This document shows positions 42,201-48,966 of a stretch of DNA of 64,000 nt, in pieces. The notes below the pieces were generated by a model. The model ran no database searches and was not told the origin of the DNA. It saw nothing but the letters and a program-made list of their open reading frames with translations. The stretch's first letter is position 1. Every line of letters begins with the position of its first letter. The position numbers and the translations under genes were made by a program. The DNA comes from Holdemania massiliensis (GTDB taxonomy: Bacteria; Bacillota_I; Bacilli_A; Erysipelotrichales; Erysipelotrichaceae), in contig NZ_JAKNTK010000001.1 in the NCBI RefSeq assembly GCF_022440805.1, forward strand, positions 248,001 through 312,000, in the 5' to 3' direction.

Positions 42201-42475
42201 ATCCGGAAAATGTCATCCGCAATGTCACTATTGCAGTCGCATCGTTTGTGGCAAATACGGATGACAACAAGACTCAGTATCCTTATTGTGCAGACTACAC
42301 GGTCAGCGGCATGACGGCCACGTGCTGGGCTAACGTTAATCTGTCAGCAGCATCCAAGGCCCTCGGGGTCATTGAGCAGGGCAACACAATGGCAGGCAAG
42401 TTGAGGCTGTACGCTAATGCTGTGCCAGCAAGCGATATTGTCATTGATAACATTGTCTGGAAGGAGGTAGGATGA
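39275..42475 (+). CDS. Tail fibre with phage-fibre repeats and pyocin-knob-like module
   Basis: A 1066-residue protein starting with GTG after AGAGGAGG. From residue 81 it has repeats beginning NPHGVTKAQVGLG with DNTSD(L)DKPVSTAQA, the known phage-fibre repeat, then HSH/HTH-rich repeats (KHSHANKALLDTYTQTEANL and HTHTKAQISDF). A pyocin-knob-like part near residues 690-770 (NLNSYTTPGFYYC ... NYYGSWGSWQRIFT) and a C-terminal receptor-type domain follow. It should form a trimeric fibre that binds the host surface. Confidence 0.85.
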   Translation: MANLYDFTERLKLLLYLNHRKSSVNTRHFDDNFQAVDDFARETDQKFVDQDTARNQLQSDLLEIIRTNKTAFDNHAADQSNPHAVTKLQVGLGNADNTSDIDKPVSTAQAKAIKAVQDDVTTHKQDTDNPHGVTKAQVGLGSADDTSDLDKPVSTAQAAAIKTVQDDITAHKNSKTNPHGVTKSQVGLGNVPNVATNDQTPSYTAATVLAALVSGEKLSVAFGKLAKGTTDLISHLANKSNPHGVTKAQIGLGSVDNTADKSKPVSTPQQNAIDAAMAQANAYTLQKIADLINGAPESMDTLKEVADALAANEDVMSALNAAIGTKAPQAELDGHTGNTTIHITATERTNWNGAVNAKHSHANKALLDTYTQTEANLASAVSNKHSHGNKSVIDGITAALISAWNGAVSAQHSHSNKALLDSYTQTETNLASAVSSKHTHSNKAVIDKITQAMLDTWDTVSGKAAAVHKHVKVDITDFPASLKNPTALTLKLNGTAAVTYDGSAAKEVNVTPAGIGAAVSDHVHTSINDSGDGKPTTFAYSKSGLETTSWVAAWSGKELRAISPANLLKTIGAAAASHTHTKAQISDFAHTHDDRYYTEAEIDTKVKTINDTIASKGGGDMLKSVYDTDGDGIVDKAEAVPWSGVTGKPSTFAPSSHTHTKGQISDFPTSLPANGGTANYLNAIAIPANANLNSYTTPGFYYCAANATVATMTNAPSGNAFFMIVGKHAGTFQMFVEYTVSSQKIYIRNYYGSWGSWQRIFTTANKPTLSELGAAATSHTHTKSQISDFPSSLPANGGNAATVGGFTVGVNVPANAKFTDTVYTHPAYTARSSGLYKITVDAKGHVSAVTAVSKADITALGIPGQDTNTVYTHPTTAGNKHIPSGGSSGQILRWSSDGTAVWGADNNTTYSAFKAATASAAGGAGLVPAPAAGKQTSFLRGDGTWAVPSNTTYGLATASANGLMPATYVAKVDKLNPENVIRNVTIAVASFVANTDDNKTQYPYCADYTVSGMTATCWANVNLSAASKALGVIEQGNTMAGKLRLYANAVPASDIVIDNIVWKEVG
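39515..40117 (+). repeat. Tandem fibre repeats within the tail fibre gene
   Basis: Four copies of a unit that starts NPHxVTKxQ(V/I)GLG. The first two are about 48 codons each and closely alike (DNTSDIDKPVSTAQA and DDTSDLDKPVSTAQA). The third has a longer divergent body, and the fourth is partial. Copy number changes by recombination would alter fibre length. Confidence 0.75.
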
Positions 42476-42924
42476 TGGCTTTAAGCGAGATTAAAGACAC
42501 AACCGGGTCAAAGCTCAATCAGTACAAAATAACCCATGCAGATGGCACCACAGAGGTTGTTACGCTGGAGTTTAGCCCGGGGGAGGACTATGTACCGGGC
42601 ACTCCGTTTAACGCCGCTACGGTCAATCCCTGGCTGCGTAAGATCAACAACCACGATCTGATGCCGATCGAAAATATCACAGTGCCGACATCGCAGTTTG
42701 TTGACTCAGCGGATTATCCGCAGTATGCATATCATGTGGATATTGCAGTGGCCGGGCTGCTTGAATCCGACTACTGCCACGTGACGCTCTCGCCGGCGAC
42801 TGACGAGGAGGGCTGCATTGCCAAAGGGCGGAGCCTTAACGGCATCCTGCGGTTGTATGCGGTCGCACTGCCGGAGGAGAGCATCACAATATCAACGCTT
42901 GTAATAGATAGGAGGGGTGTTTAA
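42475..42924 (+). CDS. Fibre-associated protein, 149 residues
   Basis: Strand-rich protein starting MALSEIKDTTGSKLNQYKIT. Its C-terminal part (YAYHVDIAVAGLLESDYCHV ... SLNGILRLYAVALPEESITI) resembles the C-terminus of the tail fibre before it (YTVSGMTATCWANVNL ... GKLRLYANAVPASDIVI), so it looks like a duplicated fibre tip. The start follows GGAGGTAGG. It overlaps the next gene by one base. Confidence 0.6.
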   Translation: MALSEIKDTTGSKLNQYKITHADGTTEVVTLEFSPGEDYVPGTPFNAATVNPWLRKINNHDLMPIENITVPTSQFVDSADYPQYAYHVDIAVAGLLESDYCHVTLSPATDEEGCIAKGRSLNGILRLYAVALPEESITISTLVIDRRGV

Positions 42925-43388
42925 TGATTTTTGATATCTTAGGATCAGGCAAAGGTAAAAATCCGTTCCCGGGATACCAACTAAAAGTAGGGGAATTGTG
43001 TTCCTTGCCTGCATTAACTACAAACAGTGCCAATGAACGAGTTCTAACAATACCGGCAGGATGTATTCCAGTGTGTATTAAAATGGATCCAACATTCAAA
43101 GCAAGCAGTGGAAAAGGTGAAACTTCGACTTTAGTTTTAGACGTAAGAGATAATAACAATAAAGAGTTTTACCGCGCGTGCAGGAATGGGTCGGGCCAAA
43201 TATATAACAACGGAACGGCATATTTATGTCCATTGGGAGCTTACGATGGGGACTTGGAACTTGCGAAGACATGCACTAAAATTCGTGTTCGAGCTCATAA
43301 TTCAGGTATGGAATATCTATATAGTGACTATCAATATGGAAAGGTAGCTGTTACCATGTGGCTCGAAAAAAATCCGGGGGGGGGGTAA
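42924..43388 (+). CDS. Tail-tip paralogue 1, ends at a poly-G tract
   Basis: A 154-residue protein starting MIFDILGSGKGKNPFPGYQL. It is clearly related to the next gene: PGY(Q/E)LK(V/T)G.LCS.P, CIP(V/I)CIK, GKGETS(T/S)L, PLGAYD and WLEK occur in the same order in both. It ends WLEKNPGGG, where the paralogue continues through a linker to a second domain. The stop comes two bases after ten G residues. One extra G would fuse it in frame to the following gene. It may therefore be a phase-off form. Confidence 0.7.
   Translation: MIFDILGSGKGKNPFPGYQLKVGELCSLPALTTNSANERVLTIPAGCIPVCIKMDPTFKASSGKGETSTLVLDVRDNNNKEFYRACRNGSGQIYNNGTAYLCPLGAYDGDLELAKTCTKIRVRAHNSGMEYLYSDYQYGKVAVTMWLEKNPGGG
43376..43385 (+). 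repeat. Homopolymer of ten G at the end of tail-tip paralogue 1
   Basis: Ten consecutive G between TCC and TAATAG. With one G more (or two fewer) the frame reads through into the next gene and would make a fusion of 493 residues. Confidence 0.85.
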
Positions 43389-43483
43389 TAGTTCGTATAT
43401 CAAACTATTTAAAAGCCCTTTTGTTAAGCCATTATTCACGATTTTTAAAAAGACTAAAAACACTCAAAAGCGGGGTGAAAACC

Positions 43484-44404
43484 ATGCTTTTTGACATACA
43501 AGGCAAAGCTGGGGGAGGTTCATCCTATCCAGGCTATGAGCTTAAAACTGGCATTTTGTGTAGTGTACCGCAAGTGACGCAAAGTAACACAGCACGGCGA
43601 AGTTTAGCTATACCCGCAAATTGTATTCCGATCTGCATTAAGTGTTCGGGAACATGGAACTGTTATTCAGGCAAAGGTGAAACCTCGAGCTTGGGAATCT
43701 CTATTTCCGATAACAATGGGAAATCGTTCTTAAATGTAAACAAGAACTCTGGCCCGCAGTGGATGAACATTAGCAACGGCTTCTATCTCTACCCTCTGGG
43801 CGCTTATGACAACGATGTCGAAGCTGCTGCAACAATCAACCGCATTGATATCAACACTTGGGGCAATGGCGGTATGTATGACGCAACCACAGGCAAAGTA
43901 GAAGTTACTGCATGGCTTGAGAAAACCGGATCAGGTGGAGCTAAGCCAGTTAAGCCAAAAGAGTACAAGCGACTCTATTTATACAAAGATGGTGATCAAT
44001 GCGAGGATGTAACTGGTGGATGGGCCTTTACAAAGCCAGCTTCTCCAGCAAGCGGGTACACTTCTTCTTTTAACAAAGAGGGATGTTTGTATTGTGGCGG
44101 GCAAAATAGCGGTAACGCAACCTTCGGCACTGTAAACTCAATAAATATGTCTGATTATGACCGTTTGATTGTTGAGTTTTACTACGGCGGCAATGCAAGC
44201 GACGGAAATGCAAGCTTCTATGTCAATTTTAACAGTGATAACAAGATTAAAGTGAATATAGCAACGGTTGCAAAAAATAAAGTTTGCTTAGCTGGTTCAG
44301 CCGATATGGTGGGCGGAAAAGTTAATCTTGTTGTAGCAACAGGCGGCTATTCGACGACAAATATGTATATCAAGCGTGTTTGGCTGGAAACGGTGGGTGA
44401 GTAA
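43484..44404 (+). CDS. Tail-tip paralogue 2, 306 residues
   Basis: Starts MLFDIQGKAGGGSSYPGYEL behind GGGGTG. The N-terminal domain (about 150 residues) is the paralogue of the gene before; after WLEKTGSGGAKPVKPKEYKR comes a jelly-roll-like C-terminal domain (YLYKDGDQCEDVTGGWAFTK ... ADMVGGKVNLVVATGGYSTT). The open frame extends upstream through the poly-G tract. It is probably a host-binding baseplate or fibre protein. Confidence 0.68.
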   Translation: MLFDIQGKAGGGSSYPGYELKTGILCSVPQVTQSNTARRSLAIPANCIPICIKCSGTWNCYSGKGETSSLGISISDNNGKSFLNVNKNSGPQWMNISNGFYLYPLGAYDNDVEAAATINRIDINTWGNGGMYDATTGKVEVTAWLEKTGSGGAKPVKPKEYKRLYLYKDGDQCEDVTGGWAFTKPASPASGYTSSFNKEGCLYCGGQNSGNATFGTVNSINMSDYDRLIVEFYYGGNASDGNASFYVNFNSDNKIKVNIATVAKNKVCLAGSADMVGGKVNLVVATGGYSTTNMYIKRVWLETVGE

Positions 44405-44405
44405 T

Positions 44406-45134
44406 ATGTTATTCGGAGAATGCAGAAACGAAAGTCGAAACTATCCAGGATATTTAGTGCATAGTAACTATGCTTATCCTAAAGAAACGATAATTTGTTC
44501 TGGGCAGCAGGGAACAAAATCGCTTGTAAGTAAATCTATTCCATTGGCAATTAGAGTAACGTTCAAAGCTGCATCGGAAAATGTCTATGGCCATCGAGTA
44601 TCTCTAAATGGGAAAACAGTTACAGAAATACAGTGTTGTAATGGAAAATCATATGATATCACATTAGACCTTGAAGCTATTTATGGTTGGGATTGGTTGC
44701 TTGCCCAAACAAGTTTTGTATTTGGACACTATGATTGGTATCAAATGCCAACAACGATCCATGTTGTAAGATGGGCTGAAAAGTCTAGTGGCATTGGCAA
44801 TAAATATGAAGTGGTTAATCTATTTGACGCGCGGCAATCGCCAGGCAGCGTGAGCGGGTCAAAGACGTTTGATAAACCAGTTTACGTAGACAAAGTTTAC
44901 TTGTCGTGGTTCCGTAGCTACAGCGATTATAAGGCGACAGTAACCGTTAAGGTGACGCTGACCGATGATACTCAACAGACAATCTATTCAGTGTCAAATA
45001 GCAGCGTTGTGGGCGGTGAAAACGCAGTCTTAAACATCAATGACAAGATCAAAGCGATCAGCTTTGAGATGTTTAGTGGCAGCGTTGGCGGCAATGGTAT
45101 TGGATATCAGGTTACTTTTGTAGCATTAAAATGA
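44406..45134 (+). CDS. Tail-tip paralogue 3, 242 residues
   Basis: Opens MLFGECRNESRNYPGYLVHS, sharing the MLF-...-PGY opening with the two genes before. The middle ends HVVRWAEKSSGIGNKYEVVN, matching the WLEK linker position, and a C-terminal domain follows (ARQSPGSVSGSKTFDKPVYV). It starts one base after the previous stop. It appears to be a third, more diverged member of a modular family with a shared attachment head and different ends. Confidence 0.65.
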   Translation: MLFGECRNESRNYPGYLVHSNYAYPKETIICSGQQGTKSLVSKSIPLAIRVTFKAASENVYGHRVSLNGKTVTEIQCCNGKSYDITLDLEAIYGWDWLLAQTSFVFGHYDWYQMPTTIHVVRWAEKSSGIGNKYEVVNLFDARQSPGSVSGSKTFDKPVYVDKVYLSWFRSYSDYKATVTVKVTLTDDTQQTIYSVSNSSVVGGENAVLNINDKIKAISFEMFSGSVGGNGIGYQVTFVALK

Positions 45135-45147
45135 AAGAGGTAAATAA

Positions 45148-46683
45148 ATGGAAATAACACAAGAAATTATTCCCAAGTCGCTGTGGGGGCTTAAATGCCC
45201 TCACAATATGATTCCGGAATACATTACGATCCACGAAACAGCGAATGATGCTTCAGCGCGAAATGAAGTTAACTACATGCAGGGAAACCAAAAAGAGGTT
45301 TCCTTTCATTTTGCGGTAGATGATAAACAAATCATTCAAGGGCTTCCGCTCGATCGCAACGCCTGGCATGCTGGTGATGGTTCGGAAGGAACCGGAAACC
45401 GGAAATCCATTGCGATCGAAATCTGTTACAGCAAGTACGGAGGACAGCATTATGAGCAAGCTCGGCTGAATGCGGTTGAGCTTACTGTAGAACTGTTAGG
45501 CAAGTACAACCTACCGCTGACCTGTTTGAAAAAACATCAGGACTGGTCATGTAAGTTCTGTCCTCACAGAATGTTGTCAGAAGGCCGATGGGATGATTTT
45601 GTAAAAAAAGTGAAAGAAAAATTAATAGAGGAGGATAAAAACATGGGCATTAAAGACAGTTACAAAACAGAGATCTACAGCGGCCTGACAATCCAGGTCG
45701 CACGTATGGGGATGGATCCTGATTATGAGTACAAGGGTACAGTCGTAGGCAAGCCGTTTGGCTCTAACGCAGTGCAACGATCTCAATCTATTGACGATCC
45801 GGAGCTGGAGGCGGATGGTTGGCAGTCTTGTGGCCACACCAACGGCGGAATCTTTTACAAAGAACCGAGTGATGGTAACTGGATGGCAAGCGGGATCGAG
45901 GTGCTGATGGGCAACGCCACACAGCTCTGGGACACTCGGTTTGACAACTGTGCAGCCATCGGTTTTTATCACTCTGGGGAGATGATCATCGGTACTCAGG
46001 CAGAGATCAAAGCTTTAGCCGCGGCTGGCCAGCTCCGAGGAGCGGTCACTGCAGCCTTCGGGGTTAAGCTCAATGGTCAGCGGTGGACAGCGGGATCAGA
46101 GTTTAATTCACAACGTGACTACATTTACAGCAACAAGTCCGGGCGCACGATCATCGGGCAGGCTGCAAATGGTCAGTATGTGATGGTATCTGTGCCAGGC
46201 GTAAGCGGCAAGTCTGGATTAACCGGCAGCCAGCTGCCTGCATTGGCTGATCACTTGGGGTTAACCACAGCGGTTTGCCTAGACGGAGGCGGTAGCCGGT
46301 ACCTGTCTTACTGCGGGTCGATCAAAACAAACACCACCCGCGCAGTTAAAAACGACATTATTATTTATCGCCGCAAAAAGGCAACATCGGCACCGGATCC
46401 AGAGCCAGAAACAAAGCCAGATCATCAGCCGGATGCAGCTGGTGACGGTATGGTGCTGATCACAGACAAGGGTCCGCTGCGGATCCGCAATGCGGTGATG
46501 GGCGACAAGATCTTATACACGGTACCACAAGGCGAGCAGATCGACATTCTGGACATGCTGCCAGGGCGGCAAAAGGACGGTTATCAATGGGCGTTTGTGT
46601 CCTATAAACCAACGGGCAAGGACAAGATCATCGGATACAGCCAAGTAGATGGCGATTACTCGTTGCTTGATGAAAAAGGTTAA
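45148..46683 (+). CDS. Endolysin: amidase plus phosphodiester-glycosidase-like domain plus SH3
   Basis: A 511-residue protein with three parts. Residues about 1-155 are an N-acetylmuramoyl-L-alanine amidase of the Amidase_2 type (YITIHETANDASARNE, zinc His29; RNAWHAGDGSEGTGNRKSIA; CPHRM). Residues about 180-405 resemble the NAGPA/DUF2233 phosphodiester glycosidase fold (AAIGFYHSGEMIIG ... TTAVCLDGGGSRYLSY). Residues about 430-505 look like a bacterial SH3 wall-binding domain. A strong internal start lies at 45643. The second domain is unusual in an endolysin and may cut teichoic acid or another phosphodiester-linked polymer. Confidence 0.85.
   Translation: MEITQEIIPKSLWGLKCPHNMIPEYITIHETANDASARNEVNYMQGNQKEVSFHFAVDDKQIIQGLPLDRNAWHAGDGSEGTGNRKSIAIEICYSKYGGQHYEQARLNAVELTVELLGKYNLPLTCLKKHQDWSCKFCPHRMLSEGRWDDFVKKVKEKLIEEDKNMGIKDSYKTEIYSGLTIQVARMGMDPDYEYKGTVVGKPFGSNAVQRSQSIDDPELEADGWQSCGHTNGGIFYKEPSDGNWMASGIEVLMGNATQLWDTRFDNCAAIGFYHSGEMIIGTQAEIKALAAAGQLRGAVTAAFGVKLNGQRWTAGSEFNSQRDYIYSNKSGRTIIGQAANGQYVMVSVPGVSGKSGLTGSQLPALADHLGLTTAVCLDGGGSRYLSYCGSIKTNTTRAVKNDIIIYRRKKATSAPDPEPETKPDHQPDAAGDGMVLITDKGPLRIRNAVMGDKILYTVPQGEQIDILDMLPGRQKDGYQWAFVSYKPTGKDKIIGYSQVDGDYSLLDEKG
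45643..46683 (+). CDS. Probable internally started short form of the endolysin
   Basis: GAGGAGG lies eight bases before an in-frame ATG (codon 166), exactly at the border between the amidase and the glycosidase-like domain. It would give a 346-residue product without amidase. Internal starts that yield a C-terminal companion are known in several clostridial and enterococcal endolysins. Its use here is inferred from the ribosome binding site. Confidence 0.6.
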   Translation: MGIKDSYKTEIYSGLTIQVARMGMDPDYEYKGTVVGKPFGSNAVQRSQSIDDPELEADGWQSCGHTNGGIFYKEPSDGNWMASGIEVLMGNATQLWDTRFDNCAAIGFYHSGEMIIGTQAEIKALAAAGQLRGAVTAAFGVKLNGQRWTAGSEFNSQRDYIYSNKSGRTIIGQAANGQYVMVSVPGVSGKSGLTGSQLPALADHLGLTTAVCLDGGGSRYLSYCGSIKTNTTRAVKNDIIIYRRKKATSAPDPEPETKPDHQPDAAGDGMVLITDKGPLRIRNAVMGDKILYTVPQGEQIDILDMLPGRQKDGYQWAFVSYKPTGKDKIIGYSQVDGDYSLLDEKG

Positions 46684-46699
46684 AGAAAGAAGAGGGAAT

Positions 46700-47122
46700 A
46701 TGAAGAAAATGGAAAATATCGTAAATATCTTCAAAGCTTGCGTAGCCACTGTGGGAACTTGGTTGACATGGATCTTCGGTGCATGGGATGTGGCTCTAGC
46801 TGTTTTAATAGCGTTTATGGCACTTGATTACACGTCAGGTCTGCTCAAAGCCTACATAAACAAGGAGGTGTCCAGCGATATTGGTCTTAAGGGCCTGACG
46901 CGCAAGTTTTTAATTTTACTTGTCCTAATCGCTGCGGTGCTGCTGGATCGCCTTATTAATACAGGTGATTGGGTATTCCGAACGATCGTCTGCTACTTTT
47001 ATGTAGCAAACGAGGGGATTAGCTTGCTTGAAAACGCTGCAGCCCTTGGCCTACCGGTTCCGGATGCAATTAAAAACGCCCTAGCTCAATTAAAAGAGGG
47101 CGGGAAAAAAGAAATTAAATAG
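46700..47122 (+). CDS. Holin (phage_holin_4-like)
   Basis: A 140-residue membrane protein with about three helices: VGTWLTWIFGAWDVALAVLI, FLILLVLIAAVLLDRL and TIVCYFYVANEGISLLENAA. The motif LDYTSGLLKAYINKEVSSDI plus GLKGLTRK is typical of the phi-Cp/TcdE-type holin family. The start is the ATG after AGAGGGAAT; an earlier ATG lies inside the endolysin. It forms the membrane hole that releases the endolysin. Confidence 0.9.
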   Translation: MKKMENIVNIFKACVATVGTWLTWIFGAWDVALAVLIAFMALDYTSGLLKAYINKEVSSDIGLKGLTRKFLILLVLIAAVLLDRLINTGDWVFRTIVCYFYVANEGISLLENAAALGLPVPDAIKNALAQLKEGGKKEIK

Positions 47123-47128
47123 TAAACA

Positions 47129-47162
47129 CCCCGACTTCCATCAGGAGGCCGGGGCCTTTTTT
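47129..47162. terminator. Terminator between the lysis genes and the right-end leftward module
   Basis: CCCCG-A-CTTCC / GGAGG-C-CGGGG stem with loop ATCA, then CCTTTTTT. It ends the late operon. Confidence 0.85.
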
Positions 47163-47743
47163 ATGATATTAGAGTATAACTCTCGTTCAAGTTCTTTTCT
47201 TCTATTCGCTGCTTCTTCAAGAGTGTCATAACGTTCTCGGATTCTTTTTCCTTTAAACATTATTTCCATAATATATTTTTTCCTCTCTCTGCTTACGCCT
47301 TTGACTCCAGTTGTGTTTCTTTTGCTCAATTTCGGGCTGAGTACAGACAGAGGATTAGTTCCCTCATAACTTAAAGATCTCATTCTTTCTGCATTAATAC
47401 AACCACAGCTTTTAGCCTTTCCGGCTTTTAAATTTGTAGCGCTAATGTTCACGGTTTTACCGCAATCGCACACGCATTCCCACATTACTTGGGGGCGCTT
47501 AGACACTATTTTTTTAGCAGTTAAACGTCCGAATCTTTTTCCGGATAGATCAACAATTCTTGACGGCTTTCCTAAGCACCCACAGCTCTTAGAATCACCG
47601 CTTAGCAAAGAATATCCATATACATATTTCTCATTTCCACACTTACAGCGACACAACCAAGTCTGCCTTCCCTTGATTGCTTCGCCAGGTTTGATTACTG
47701 TCCAGTAACCAAAAACACGCCCTGTCAAATCTTTTTTATTCAT
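47141..47743 (-). CDS. Zinc-ribbon and AP2-domain DNA-binding protein
   Basis: A 200-residue protein. Two related segments (LTGRVFGYWTVIKPGEAIKG with CRCKCG and SCGC; LSGKRFGRLTAKKIVSKRPQ with CVCDCG and SCGC) each form a Cys-rich ribbon seen in phage homing-type proteins. An AP2 domain follows (NTTGVKGVSRERKKYIMEIM then FKGKRIRERYDTLEEA). There is no HNH nuclease core, so it is a binding protein or an eroded endonuclease. It overlaps the HTH gene before it by 8 bp and so is in its operon. Confidence 0.78.
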   Translation of the reverse strand: MNKKDLTGRVFGYWTVIKPGEAIKGRQTWLCRCKCGNEKYVYGYSLLSGDSKSCGCLGKPSRIVDLSGKRFGRLTAKKIVSKRPQVMWECVCDCGKTVNISATNLKAGKAKSCGCINAERMRSLSYEGTNPLSVLSPKLSKRNTTGVKGVSRERKKYIMEIMFKGKRIRERYDTLEEAANRRKELERELYSNIIKKAPAS

Positions 47744-48284
47744 TCTGTATTAAGTTATCGACAGTTGTATTAAGCTCGCATGCGATCCTGTATACTGTGT
47801 CATACTTTGCTAATCTAAGATCGGATTCTCCAGATTCATAACGCTGATATTGTCTTTTAGTTATACCAACATTTTTAGCAATCTCATCTTGGGATAGACC
47901 AGCTTTAATGCGATACTCTTTCAAATTCTTACAAACGTTAGTTTCCAATAAATATTTAGCTGCTTTAGCTCCATAAATAACAGAGTTTCCGTTAGGCTTA
48001 AAGTCTTCCGGCAACATGTTTACGAGTTCAATGATCCGATCATAAAGCTTCTGATCTCTGGTCTTTAAGTCGTTCATGGCTTCAATTTCTTTTCTTAAAG
48101 CCCACATAGGTTCGGTTAAGGCACGAACATGGAAACTTTCTTGGAAATAGAATGAGGGGAGCGTAAATCCTGCTTTTTGTTCTTGCTTGAAAATTATGTG
48201 GATAAATTGTTTTGCAACGCCGTAAGCGAATTGAAATTTGTTTTCACCTTCCAGATTTACAAATGGATTAAATTGTTCTTTCAT
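47736..48284 (-). CDS. Right-end HTH repressor
   Basis: A 182-residue protein with a C-terminal XRE HTH (LKEYRIKAGLSQDEIAKNVG then ITKRQYQRYESGES, about residues 118-150) and an N-terminal helical domain that I do not recognise. It is preceded by a near-consensus promoter with a perfect palindrome, so it likely represses itself. It starts a leftward operon that also includes the AP2 gene. A second regulatory circuit, separate from the main lysogeny switch. Confidence 0.75.
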   Translation of the reverse strand: MKEQFNPFVNLEGENKFQFAYGVAKQFIHIIFKQEQKAGFTLPSFYFQESFHVRALTEPMWALRKEIEAMNDLKTRDQKLYDRIIELVNMLPEDFKPNGNSVIYGAKAAKYLLETNVCKNLKEYRIKAGLSQDEIAKNVGITKRQYQRYESGESDLRLAKYDTVYRIACELNTTVDNLIQNE

Positions 48285-48313
48285 ATAGTTTCCTCTTTTC
48301 TTTATCTGATTTC

Positions 48314-48364
48314 ATTGTAGGCGACATATATGTCGTTGTCAATGAAAAGGTGACATTTGTGTCG
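48314..48364 (-). promoter_or_regulatory. Promoter and operators of the right-end repressor
   Basis: On the minus strand TTGACA-17-TACAAT (48342 to 48314). The spacer contains the perfect palindrome CGACATATATGTCG (48322-48335). A second, imperfect copy (TGACATTTGTGTCG, 48351-48364) lies upstream of the -35 box. Confidence 0.75.
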
Positions 48365-48388
48365 TTTTTTGGGGAGGGTGGGGATTTT

Positions 48389-48808
48389 TTATTTTGTCTT
48401 GCTTAATACGCGATAGAGCCACTCAACTTCATCAAGCATCTCACGATCCTCGTCGTACTTAAACTTTTGCTTTGGCTGTATGTTACAACCGCAGGACGTC
48501 ACTCGCTTACCGGTTAGCTCAAATCCATACACCTTGATCATATCCCCACAGCTACATCGGCAAAGATAACGATTATCCTTGATACCGTCGGAAGAGATAT
48601 AAGGATCGAGCTTTGCAATGACAGTTAGTCGGCTAAAAACAAATCCCGTCAAATCGTGGATCACTATCCCCGGGTGGCGCTGCTTATAATGCCAGTAATC
48701 GTGATCTGCCTCACGTTCTGTGTAATCGCGTTTAAGCCATTCTTTTTTTAATCTGGCGGCTGCAAGTTTCCGCTGCCTGTGTTGCTCAATCTTCCATTTG
48801 TCCTTCAT
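48389..48808 (-). CDS. Zinc-ribbon phage protein, 139 residues
   Basis: Related to the ribbon segments of the AP2 protein: LTGFVFSRLTVIAKLDPYIS then CRCSCGDMIKVYGFELTGKR and SCGC. The first 45 residues are basic and helical. It has no clear ribosome binding site. A TATAAT lies 26 bp upstream of the start codon on the minus strand and its -35 region overlaps the arm-type repeats. Possibly a homing-related or regulatory protein. Confidence 0.6.
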   Translation of the reverse strand: MKDKWKIEQHRQRKLAAARLKKEWLKRDYTEREADHDYWHYKQRHPGIVIHDLTGFVFSRLTVIAKLDPYISSDGIKDNRYLCRCSCGDMIKVYGFELTGKRVTSCGCNIQPKQKFKYDEDREMLDEVEWLYRVLSKTK

Positions 48809-48852
48809 AAATAAAGTATAAAGTTTTATCCTTATTATATAAACTGTTAATA

Positions 48853-48874
48853 TTTGTCACTAGATTGTCGCTAA
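48853..48874. repeat. Putative integrase arm-type sites, right end
   Basis: TTTGTCACTAG (48853-48863) followed directly by ATTGTCGCTAA (48864-48874), the same tandem element as at 8467-8488, in the same orientation. Confidence 0.6.
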
Positions 48875-48879
48875 TTATG

Positions 48880-48908
48880 TTGATTTTGGCAGCTTTGTGT
48901 ATTATAAA
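48880..48908 (+). promoter_or_regulatory. Phage-borne promoter reading into rlmB
   Basis: TTGATT, a 17-bp spacer and TATAAA, 59 bp upstream of the rlmB start codon. It lies within prophage DNA and so replaces the host promoter lost at the left junction. Confidence 0.6.
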
Positions 48909-48917
48909 TAGTTAAGC

Positions 48918-48943
48918 AAAAGCCTTTATATAAGGCTTTTATT
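48918..48943 (+). terminator. Hairpin between the phage promoter and rlmB
   Basis: AAAAGCCTT/AAGGCTTTT with loop TATAT, then ATT. It is similar to the terminator at the left phage end and could act as a partial terminator within the rlmB leader. Confidence 0.55.
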
Positions 48944-48966
48944 ATGAAAGGTTAGGTAAAAAAATC

